Positions 43,479 through 50,859 of a stretch of 64,000 nucleotides of DNA are shown one piece after another. The stretch comes from Geodermatophilus telluris. GTDB taxonomy: Bacteria; Actinomycetota; Actinomycetes; Mycobacteriales; Geodermatophilaceae. Numbering within the stretch: the first letter of the stretch is position 1; the number at the start of each line of letters is the position of its first letter. The translations under genes were made by a program, and so were the position numbers. The stretch covers positions 124,001-188,000 of the forward strand of contig NZ_FMZF01000002.1 of assembly GCF_900102745.1 (NCBI RefSeq). Reading direction: 5' to 3'. Below the pieces are notes generated by a model that had not been told where the DNA came from, ran no database searches, and saw only the letters and a list, made by a program, of their open reading frames with translations.

Positions 43479-44449
43479 AGATCCTCCTTGCCAGCTCGAT
43501 CGACCCGACGGCCATCGAGGCGCTCGAGGCGGACCACGACGTGGTGCGGGCCTTCAACGCGCCCGAGGAGCAACTCGTACGGCTGGTACCGGACCGTGAG
43601 GCGGTGGTGTTCCGGAGCGGGGTCAGGATCACGGCAGCGGTCCTCGACGCCGCCCCCAACCTGGCCCTGCTGGTCCGTGCCGGCTCCGGGCTCGACAACG
43701 TGGACATCGCAGCCGCCGGCGAGCGGGGGGTCCGGGTGGTGCGGGTGCCCGGTTCGTCGGCGCAGCCGGTGGCCGAGCTGACCTTCGCACTACTGCTCAG
43801 CCTGGTGCGGAAGGTGTCGCTCGCCGACCGCCTGCTCCGGGACGGTCACTGGCCCAAGTCGCAGCTGGGAGGACCGCTGCTGGCAGGGAAGACGCTCGGC
43901 ATCGTCGGGGCGGGGCGCATCGGCAGCCGCGTGGGCGAGATGGGCGCGGCCTGGGGCATGCGCGCCATCGGCTGCGTCGACAACGACGCCTCGGCCGCGG
44001 CGAGCGCCCTCGCGGCCCGGGGGATCGCCCTTACCGACTTCGACACGGTGGTCACCGAGGCGGACTTCCTCTGTCTGCACCTCCCGCTCGACGAGCGCAC
44101 CCACCACATCATCGACGCCCACGTGCTCTCGCGCATGAAGCAGGGCTCGTTCCTGGTCAACGTGGCCCGCGGCGGGGTGGTGGACGAGTCGGCGCTCTAT
44201 CCCGAGCTCACCGAGGGCGGCAAGCTGCTCGGGGCGGCCCTGGACGTGCACGAGCACGAGGGGGAGGGCGTCGTCTCACCGTTCGCAGCCCTGCCCAACG
44301 TCGTCCTCACCCCGCACATCGGGGCGATGGCCTGGGACTCCCAGCGACTCATCGGCGAGCGGGTCGTCGAACTGCTCGGCGCGCACGAGCGGGGCTGCCT
44401 GGACGAGTCGTTGACCGCCGAGGAGCTGGTGCCCGGTTCGGGGTCGTGA
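43475..44449 (+). CDS. D-isomer-specific 2-hydroxyacid dehydrogenase
   Basis: A 324-residue NAD-dependent dehydrogenase of the 3-phosphoglycerate dehydrogenase family, GTG 43475. NAD site TLGIVGAGRIGSRV; catalytic Arg in NVARGGVVDE, Glu in DVHEHEGEG and His in LTPHIGAMA. It lacks the regulatory ACT domain of serine-pathway enzymes. It is followed after 63 nt by a PEP-mutase-like gene, so phosphonopyruvate is a plausible substrate, giving phosphonolactate; that is inference by analogy with known phosphonate clusters. Confidence 0.87.
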   Translation: MKILLASSIDPTAIEALEADHDVVRAFNAPEEQLVRLVPDREAVVFRSGVRITAAVLDAAPNLALLVRAGSGLDNVDIAAAGERGVRVVRVPGSSAQPVAELTFALLLSLVRKVSLADRLLRDGHWPKSQLGGPLLAGKTLGIVGAGRIGSRVGEMGAAWGMRAIGCVDNDASAAASALAARGIALTDFDTVVTEADFLCLHLPLDERTHHIIDAHVLSRMKQGSFLVNVARGGVVDESALYPELTEGGKLLGAALDVHEHEGEGVVSPFAALPNVVLTPHIGAMAWDSQRLIGERVVELLGAHERGCLDESLTAEELVPGSGS

Positions 44450-44512
44450 CACCTGTCGAGCTCGGACCGGCGACCGCCGTGAACGGGAAGCACGAAGGGG
44501 AAGAGGGACGGT

Positions 44513-45409
44513 ATGGCAGTCAATCGGGCTGAGCGGAAACGCGCCGCGATGCGGGCCGGCTTGGCGGCGGAGGGACCGTACGTGGCGGTGGGCGCCCACG
44601 ACGCCATGAGCTCGCAGCTCATCGAGGCCTACGGCTTCGACGCCGTGTGGGTCAGCGGCTTCGGCATCGCCACCATGACGCACGCGCTCCCCGACCTGAA
44701 CCTGACGACGATGACGGAGACGTTGGCGGCGTCCGTCCGCATCGACGGCGCGACCGATCTCCCCGTGCTGGCCGACTGCGACAACGGGTTCGGCGGCCTG
44801 ACCAACGTGGTCCGCACGGTGGTGGAGTTCGAGCGCGCCGGCATCGCCGGCGTCTGCATCGAGGACAACCTGTTCCCCAAGCGGAACAGCCTCTACACCG
44901 GTGAGTCCAAGCGGGAGCTCATCCCCACAGAGGAGCAGGCGCGCCGTATCCGTGCCGGTAAGAACGCCCAGGAGACCGACTCGTTCGTCCTGGTGGCCCG
45001 GGTCGAGGCGCTCATCGCCGGACACGGGGTCGAGGCGGCGTGCGAACGCGCCGACGCCTACGTCGAGGCGGGGGCGGACGCCATCCTCATCCACTCGAAG
45101 GACAAGTCGCTGCAGGAGATCGAGGGCTTCCTCGCCGGCTGGGACGGCCTCGGCAGGACACCGCTGGTGGCGGTGCCGACGCTGTTCCCGGACTACACCG
45201 ACCACGAGCTCTACCAGAAGGGCTTCCAGATGGTCATCCTCGCGAACCACCCGATGCGAGCGGCAGTCCAGGCGATGGAACAGACGTTGGACGTGCTCCG
45301 GTCGGAGCGCAAGGCGGCGGCTGTCGACCCGCACATCGCATCGGTGGACCACGTGTTCGAGCTGGTCAAGACGAAGGAGACGATCGCGCTCGAGGAGACC
45401 GGAGGTTGA
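44513..45409 (+). CDS. PEP mutase / isocitrate lyase family protein, probably phosphoenolpyruvate mutase
   Basis: A 298-residue barrel enzyme, ATG 44513 with AGGGGAAGAGGG upstream. Residues matching PEP mutase: D61 (PDLN), D88 and D90 (ADCDNGFGG), E117-D118, K123 and N125 in EDNLFPKRNS. The family signature is EDKxxxKxNS; only the first Lys is replaced by Asn, while the Lys and Asn I recall as catalytic in the mussel enzyme are kept. The reaction would be PEP to phosphonopyruvate, the entry to phosphonates. A carbon-carbon lyase relative is the alternative. No phosphonopyruvate decarboxylase is seen nearby. Confidence 0.75.
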   Translation: MAVNRAERKRAAMRAGLAAEGPYVAVGAHDAMSSQLIEAYGFDAVWVSGFGIATMTHALPDLNLTTMTETLAASVRIDGATDLPVLADCDNGFGGLTNVVRTVVEFERAGIAGVCIEDNLFPKRNSLYTGESKRELIPTEEQARRIRAGKNAQETDSFVLVARVEALIAGHGVEAACERADAYVEAGADAILIHSKDKSLQEIEGFLAGWDGLGRTPLVAVPTLFPDYTDHELYQKGFQMVILANHPMRAAVQAMEQTLDVLRSERKAAAVDPHIASVDHVFELVKTKETIALEETGG

Positions 45410-45443
45410 CGGCACGGTCGACGGCGCACTGCGGACCACCCCG

Positions 45444-46682
45444 GTGAGCCGGCCGCCTGCCGTCGTCATAGGGCTGGACACCATCACCGGCCTGCAGACG
45501 GCCCGTACGCTCTCCTCGCGCGGTGTGCCTGTCGTCGGGCTGAGCAACGACCTCCGTCACTACGCCTGCAGGACCCGGGCCTGTGTTCGGGTCCTGCAGG
45601 CGGACCTGCTCGGTGCACCGCTCGTCGACGCCCTGGTCGAGCTCGGACCAGAGCTCGACGGACCAGCGGCGCTGTTCCCCTGCACCGACGTGTCCGTCCT
45701 GCTGGTCTCCCGTCATCGCGACCGGCTGGCTCCCTGGTACCGCATCGCGCTGCCGGACCACGACGTGGTCGAGCTGCTCATGGACAAGAGCACCTTCCTC
45801 CGTCATGCCCAGGCCACCGGTCTACCCATCCCGGGTACAGCCTTCCTCGACGACCGGGGCGACGCCGAGGAGGCGGCTCGGACGCTGACCTTCCCGGTGG
45901 TCGTCAAGCCACCGATCAAGTCACCGACCTGGCAGGGCCACACCAACCTGAAGGCCTTCCAGGTGCAGGACGCCTCGGAGCTCCTCGAGGTCTACGACCG
46001 CGTGTCGGCGTGGTCGGACTGCCTCATCGCGCAGGAGTGGGTCGCCGGCGGCGTCGACTCCCTGTACTCGTGCAACGCCTACTTCGACCGGTCCTCCCGG
46101 CCGCTCGTGACCTTCGTCGCCCGCAAGATCAGGCAGTGGCCGCCGCTCACCGGCACCAGCAGCCTGGGGGAGGAGTGCCGCAACGACGAGGTCCTCGACG
46201 GCACCGTGGCGCTGTTCCGGAGCGTCGGGTACGTAGGTCTCGGCTACGTGGAGATGAAGCGGGACGCGCGCACCGGCCGGCACCTCGTCATCGAGCCGAA
46301 CGTCGGCCGGCCCACCGGGCGCTCTGCCATCGCCGAGGGCGGTGGGGTCGAGCTCCTCCTCACGGCCTACTGCGACATGGTCGGTTTCCCGCTGCCGGAG
46401 GCGCGGCAGCAGCGCTACGTCGGTGCGAAGTGGATCGACGACCGTCGGGACGTGCAGTCGGCGCTCTACTGGGTCCGCCGCGGTGAGCTCACGCCGCTGC
46501 AGTGGTGGCGTTCGGTGCGCGGTCCCAAGTCCCACGCGGTGGCCTCCCGCTCCGATCCCCTGCCGCTCGTCCACGACCTGCTGCAGTCGACGGGCAGAGC
46601 CGTTCGGTTGATCGCCGCACGCTCCGGCCGGCTGCTCAGGCAACGGTGGCCGGTCCGTCGCCCGGCGCCGCACGGTCCGTGA
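45444..46682 (+). CDS. ATP-grasp family ligase
   Basis: A 412-residue protein, GTG 45444. The N-terminal pre-ATP-grasp domain reads AVVIGLDTITGLQTARTLSSRGVPVVGLSND; the grasp domain has LMDKSTFLRHAQATGLPIPGTAFL, FPVVVKPPIKSPTWQG (Lys for ATP), LIAQEWVAGGVDSLYSCNAYF and VEMKRDARTGRHLVIEPNVGRPTGRS (Mg2+ ligands E and N). Such enzymes join a carboxylate to an amine. With the PEP-mutase-like gene just upstream it may make an amide or peptide of the product. The C-terminal tail is basic. Confidence 0.83.
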   Translation: MSRPPAVVIGLDTITGLQTARTLSSRGVPVVGLSNDLRHYACRTRACVRVLQADLLGAPLVDALVELGPELDGPAALFPCTDVSVLLVSRHRDRLAPWYRIALPDHDVVELLMDKSTFLRHAQATGLPIPGTAFLDDRGDAEEAARTLTFPVVVKPPIKSPTWQGHTNLKAFQVQDASELLEVYDRVSAWSDCLIAQEWVAGGVDSLYSCNAYFDRSSRPLVTFVARKIRQWPPLTGTSSLGEECRNDEVLDGTVALFRSVGYVGLGYVEMKRDARTGRHLVIEPNVGRPTGRSAIAEGGGVELLLTAYCDMVGFPLPEARQQRYVGAKWIDDRRDVQSALYWVRRGELTPLQWWRSVRGPKSHAVASRSDPLPLVHDLLQSTGRAVRLIAARSGRLLRQRWPVRRPAPHGP

Positions 46683-46713
46683 CCGAGCGGCCGGCTCGTG
46701 GCCTCCGCCGAGC

Positions 46714-47652
46714 TCAGGCCGCCCGGTGGGTGCCCAGCCAGTCCGGGCGGCCGGCGATCCCCGCCGCGTCCAGCATGGTGACGAGCCGTTGGTTGTGCGG
46801 GGCGTAGAAGTCGGTGAGCCGTTCCCGAGTGGGGGCGTCCATGCGGACTTCGGCGGCATCACCGTTGACGCGGTAGTAGGCGCTGCGCAGGGAGCGCTTG
46901 AGGCCGGGGTGCTGAGCGAAGAAGCGTTCGCTGCGCCGGTTGACGAAGAGCGCGCCCATCTGCAGTCGCTTGTTCTTGTACTGCACGGTCTTGTTCTCGA
47001 TCGCGTAGGAGAAGCCGGCGCACACCGTCCGGTCGATCCCCAACCAGTCGCACAGGTCCTCGACCACGTCCCGCGGGGCAGACACGACGTACTCGAAGTA
47101 CTCGACGCGAAGCCGCTCACCCAGCACCTCGAGCCACGGTTCGAGCCACGTGTCGTAGCAGCCGCCACCCAGACCCCAGAAGGGCTGGTTCTCCCGCCGT
47201 CCGTCGGTGCCCTCTCGGTGGAGGTGCACGCAGCGGTCGACGTACTCCGGAAAGGTCATCTCCTTGGGTATGCGTGCCGTGCTCCGCACGAACCGGTACC
47301 AGGACCAGCACCGCTGGACGGGGTCCCGGAAGCTGACGATCGCGCGGGCGTCCGGCAGCAGGCGGTCGACCGCCTCGGCCACCGTTCGACCGCCCGCGTA
47401 GTAACCCGGCGTCGCCTCCATCCGATAACGCTCGCCGCTGTGGTGGCTGAAGTGTCGGCTGTAGGTCTCGAGTGGCGGGAGTGGCTCCCCGTACCGCAGT
47501 GCGGAGAAGTACCGCAGCTCCTTCAGATCGGCGGGGCACACGTCGGGGTGCTGGGCCAGATAGCGGAACAGGGACGTCGTCGCAGCCTTCGCCACCCCGA
47601 TGATCAGGAGGTTCGGGAGGTGTGGTGCGGCTGCTGGCGAAGTCACGGCCAT
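46714..47652 (-). CDS. PAPS-dependent sulfotransferase (heparan-sulfate type)
   Basis: A 312-residue protein beginning with the 5'-phosphosulfate loop LLIIGVAKAATTSLFRYL (K22, T25, T26) and YFS, with the 3'-phosphate site IVSFRDPVQRCWSWYR (R109). ATPGYY and the C-terminal DFYAPHNQRL are typical of bacterial and animal carbohydrate O/N-sulfotransferases. Together with the PAPS operon it points to sulfation of the surface glycan. It is convergent with the ATP-grasp gene and divergent from another sulfotransferase-like gene. Confidence 0.92.
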   Translation of the reverse strand: MAVTSPAAAPHLPNLLIIGVAKAATTSLFRYLAQHPDVCPADLKELRYFSALRYGEPLPPLETYSRHFSHHSGERYRMEATPGYYAGGRTVAEAVDRLLPDARAIVSFRDPVQRCWSWYRFVRSTARIPKEMTFPEYVDRCVHLHREGTDGRRENQPFWGLGGGCYDTWLEPWLEVLGERLRVEYFEYVVSAPRDVVEDLCDWLGIDRTVCAGFSYAIENKTVQYKNKRLQMGALFVNRRSERFFAQHPGLKRSLRSAYYRVNGDAAEVRMDAPTRERLTDFYAPHNQRLVTMLDAAGIAGRPDWLGTHRAA

Positions 47653-47736
47653 GCTCCCTGTGCTCGGACCCTGTGCTGGTCTGGTGGTCGGCGGGGTGAT
47701 CCTGCGCGAAGCGGAGCGGGAAGAGCAATCCGGAGG

Positions 47737-47754
47737 TCCCGGTTCGAACCGGGA
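47737..47754. promoter_or_regulatory. perfect 18-bp palindrome between divergent sulfotransferase genes
   Basis: TCCCGGTTCGAACCGGGA is exactly self-complementary and lies in the 225-bp region between the two divergent start codons, where a shared operator would be. It recalls a tRNA T-arm, but no tRNA is folded around it. Confidence 0.5.
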
Positions 47755-47877
47755 TCCGTGCGGGCCCTGGAGTCCTCATCGTCGGGCTCCCTCCGCTCAC
47801 GCACCGTGAGGTGGTGAGCCCGCGATCTCGCCGCGGCGCCGCCTGATCCGACTCCAATCGTCGGGGCGGGACGAGGG

Positions 47878-48654
47878 GTGCCGATCGGCGACCGACACCA
47901 CCAGAATGGCGCTGTGCTCGCGACGCTCCTCCGCAGTGCCGACCGCGCGCGTCATCACGCCCGGCGGCCGGTGGCGCGCGCCCCCTATCTGTGGGACCTC
48001 GCCATGCTGGTGCGGCCGGAGAAGCGGGAGACGCTGGCCCGCCGGGGAACGGCGATCGTGATCGAGGGGTTCCTGCGCTCGGGCAACACGTTCAGCGTGG
48101 CGGCGTTCCGGGTCGCCAACGGTCACGATCTGCACGTGGGGCGGCACCTGCACGGTGCACCGCACGTGCTCCGCGCAGTTCGCCTGGGACTGCCCACGGT
48201 CGTCCTCGTCCGTGAGCCGGGGGATGCGGTCCTGTCCTACCTGATCCGCCGGGACTCGCTCACCCCGCACGACGCCGTGCTGGAGTACCTCGACTTCTAC
48301 CGGACGGCCTGGCCGGCTCGGGAGGGCTTCGTCGTCGGTCCGTTCGACCGGGTCACCGGGGACTTCGGCGGCGTCATCGACGAGGTGAACGCGCGGTTCG
48401 GGACGTCGTTCATGCGTTTCGAGCACACGCCGGAGAACGAGGCGAACGCCTTCCGGCTCGTGGAGGACATGAACCGGCTCGAGTCCGGGGGCGAGGTCGT
48501 CGAGACCCACGTGGGACGGCCCTCGGGAGCCCGCGCCCGGCGCAAGGAGGAGTTGCGTGAACTCCTGAGCCGGCCACGGACCGCTGCTCGGCTCCGGGAG
48601 GCGGAGGCCCTCTTCCAGCGGTACACGGACCTGGCCGCTCAGCGGGCCCGCTGA
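47878..48654 (+). CDS. sulfotransferase-like P-loop protein
   Basis: A 258-residue protein; GTG 47878 is taken, though GTG 47914 (with CAGAAT just upstream, leaderless style) is equally possible. IVIEGFLRSGNTFSVAAFRVAN (64-72) resembles the 5'-phosphosulfate loop, and VLVREPGDAVLSYLIRRD the 3'-phosphate motif. It is more diverged than the other two, and an unrelated small-molecule kinase role cannot be excluded. The divergent placement with a clear sulfotransferase supports the call. Confidence 0.68.
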   Translation: MPIGDRHHQNGAVLATLLRSADRARHHARRPVARAPYLWDLAMLVRPEKRETLARRGTAIVIEGFLRSGNTFSVAAFRVANGHDLHVGRHLHGAPHVLRAVRLGLPTVVLVREPGDAVLSYLIRRDSLTPHDAVLEYLDFYRTAWPAREGFVVGPFDRVTGDFGGVIDEVNARFGTSFMRFEHTPENEANAFRLVEDMNRLESGGEVVETHVGRPSGARARRKEELRELLSRPRTAARLREAEALFQRYTDLAAQRAR

Positions 48655-48664
48655 CCGGCGGACC

Positions 48665-49678
48665 TCACCGCCGACGGCGGGCCAGGTCACCCACTCCCTG
48701 CCAGAAGCCGAGCCCCCAGCCGACCTGCATGGCGACCACCGCTGCTGGGATGACCCGGCGGTCAGCACCGGGTTGGGCGTGCCGCGCGATCACGGCGCCG
48801 AGGGCTGACACGGCGAGGACGTAGGCCAGGGCGGCGGCCCCGCCGAGACGAGGGTGACGGAGCGAGACGGCCGCCGAGCCACCCAGCCACAGCACCAGGA
48901 GGGGTGGCGCCACGTGTCTCGGGTGCAGGCTCTCCGGGTGCCTCCGGGCTACCAGCGGCTTACCGCGCCCGTACCGTCGGTACTGGCGGAACAGGTCCCG
49001 GAGGCTCTCCCGTGTGTTCCACGCGATCTCCAGGTCCGGGTCGAGCAGCAGCTCGCCTCGGCGGCGGATGCGCTGGTCGAACTCGAAGTCCTCGTTGTTG
49101 GGGACGTCCTCGTCCCAGCCGCCGAGCTCACGCACGGCTGCTGTGAGGTATGCCCCGAAGGGGATGTGGTCCACCACCGCCTCGGCGGTGGCGTAGTGGT
49201 AGCTGGATCCTCCGACGGCGAGCGGCGAGTTCAGCACGGTCGCGATCGCCCGGCCGGCGGGCGTGCGGGCCACCGCCGTCTTGCGGCCTCCGACGCCGGC
49301 CCAGCGCCCCTCCTCCAACCGGGCCACGGCGCGAGCGAGGTATCCCTGCGGTATCACCGAGTGGGCGTCGACTCGTACCAGCCACGTCCCGCGAGCCGCC
49401 CCGAGGGCGGCGTTCAGACTCGCCGGGATCGAGGGTGTGGGATGCCGCAGGACGGTCATCCGTGGGTCACGCGCTGCCCGGTCGAGCAACTTCTCGGTGG
49501 TGCCGTCGGTGGACCCGTTGTCCACGACCACGACCTCGAACGTGACCCCCTCCTGCACGAGCACCGAGTCGAGGCACGTGTCGATGGTGGACACCTCGTT
49601 GCGCGCGGGTACCACGACCGTCACCTGCGGCGACACGTCAGGGCCCGGGACATCCCACCCGGCTCTCCTCTCGGGCAT
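48665..49678 (-). CDS. GT2 glycosyltransferase with C-terminal membrane helices
   Basis: A 337-residue GT-A enzyme; ATG 49678 follows GAGGAGAGGGGGG. Motifs: VTVVVPARNEVSTIDTCLDSVLVQ, VVVVDNGSTDGTTEKL, WLVRVDAHSVIPQGYL (the DxD-type metal site), GGWDEDVPNNEDFEFDQRIRRRG and a QYRRYGRGK motif. The last 90 residues form about three helices (LLVLWLGGSAAVSL and on). It resembles succinoglycan-type ExoA transferases, which act on lipid-linked sugars. Confidence 0.9.
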   Translation of the reverse strand: MPERRAGWDVPGPDVSPQVTVVVPARNEVSTIDTCLDSVLVQEGVTFEVVVVDNGSTDGTTEKLLDRAARDPRMTVLRHPTPSIPASLNAALGAARGTWLVRVDAHSVIPQGYLARAVARLEEGRWAGVGGRKTAVARTPAGRAIATVLNSPLAVGGSSYHYATAEAVVDHIPFGAYLTAAVRELGGWDEDVPNNEDFEFDQRIRRRGELLLDPDLEIAWNTRESLRDLFRQYRRYGRGKPLVARRHPESLHPRHVAPPLLVLWLGGSAAVSLRHPRLGGAAALAYVLAVSALGAVIARHAQPGADRRVIPAAVVAMQVGWGLGFWQGVGDLARRRR

Positions 49679-50163
49679 CCCACCCCCCCTCTCCTCGGCT
49701 TCCTCAGCCGGTGTGGCGCGCGGGGCCGGCCGCTGCCCTGGCCGTGGGTCCCGGGACCTTATCGAACCAACAGGACGTTGCCGGTGCCTCCGCGCGCGGT
49801 ACTGGACCGGGAGGACTGCCTCGACCGGAGATCGATGGGTCGCCGCCCCAGGCCGGTCCGGCCGTGGCTGCACGGCGACGGCGACGGCGAGGGCGCTGGG
49901 ACTCGATCGTCAGGGCGGTGCGGACGGTGGTGGGAGAGCAGCCCAGGTGAGGTCCCGGTCCCCCGTGATCCGGTGACTCCCGAGGGTCGAGCGGTGGATC
50001 GGGCACGTGCGAATCGAATCCGGTCAAGGGCGCCGACAGTCAATGAGCGGCGCAGAGTAGTGGCGTGTAGGTGCTCGGTGACGGCCCTTGCCAATGGTGA
50101 ACCGGAGTCACACGATGTGCTCTCGCGCGGTCGACCAACACGTTCAACTACCTGAGGGCAGGG
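49679..50163. other. 485-bp intergenic region without a convincing gene
   Basis: Between the GT2 gene (minus) and the epimerase pseudogene (plus). No frame shows family resemblance or a ribosome site at its start. It probably holds the promoters of both sides plus decayed sequence linked to the pseudogene. Confidence 0.5.
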
Positions 50164-50172
50164 GTGGACAGG

Positions 50173-50859
50173 GTGCTCGTCACGGGAGGGGTCGGTTTTC
50201 CGGAGACTCATGTCCGTAGGCGTTCACTCGCAGGGAGTTGCCAGGTCAGCGCCGAGGGGCATTCGGTGCCCAGTACGGCGCACGAGGTCTACGACCCGAC
50301 ACGAAGCGGACATTTCCACGTCATGGGGAGTGGCGGGATCGAGGACGCAGACGACGCAGCTGCGGTGAATCCGGTCCCTCATTCCGCGAGCCCTCACTTC
50401 CCACATGGCCACGAACGGTCGTCTGTCGGGATGTCTGGGGTCGCCGGCGCCGGGTGGCCGCGCTCCCCCGAGCACGTGCACGAGGGCCGCACGCTCCCCC
50501 TCAGGATCGAGCGGAGTGACGTGCGGTGGCCCGCTGTGCGCTCGAGGCCCGGAGGCTGCTCGGCGTGTGCCGATTCAGCGGTCCCCCGAGGGTTCCGCTC
50601 TGGGAGGGCCGCGTGCCACGTCGAGGTCCTGACATCCCACCGCCAGGCCCTGGACGGGGAGCCGTTGCTCGTGGCTGGTGACGGCAGCCGGACGCCGTGC
50701 GGCTCTCCCGTCCACGACCTCGTCGAGGACGGCCTCCGGCTCACTCCCTCCGGACACACGGCTCCGATCGACACCGGTGACCCGGCCGAGGTCGGCGTCC
50801 TGGACCTCGTACGGGCGGTCGACGGCGGCCGCGAGCAGGTGGCGGTCCATGCCCCCTGA
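50173..50859 (+). pseudogene. internally deleted UDP-glucuronate decarboxylase/dehydratase-like gene
   Basis: The frame from about 50164 to the TGA at 50857 starts RVLVTGGVGFPETHV, the Rossmann glycine motif of extended SDR epimerases with the usual IG changed to PE. Its last 80 residues match the C-terminal end of UDP-glucuronate decarboxylases: LDGEPLLVAGDGSRTPCGSPVHDLVEDGLRLTPSGHTAPIDTGDPAEVGVLDLVRAV. The middle has lost the YxxxK catalytic region; total length is about 230 codons against some 310-330. The 3' end overlaps the tandem glycosyltransferase start, which may explain why that part survives. Confidence 0.72.

Noticed and set aside
47715..47760. tRNA gene suggested by GGTTCGAACC
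   Set aside because: No acceptor, D or anticodon arms fit around it, and the T-arm pairing fails with a 7-nt loop; the sequence is a simple palindrome.
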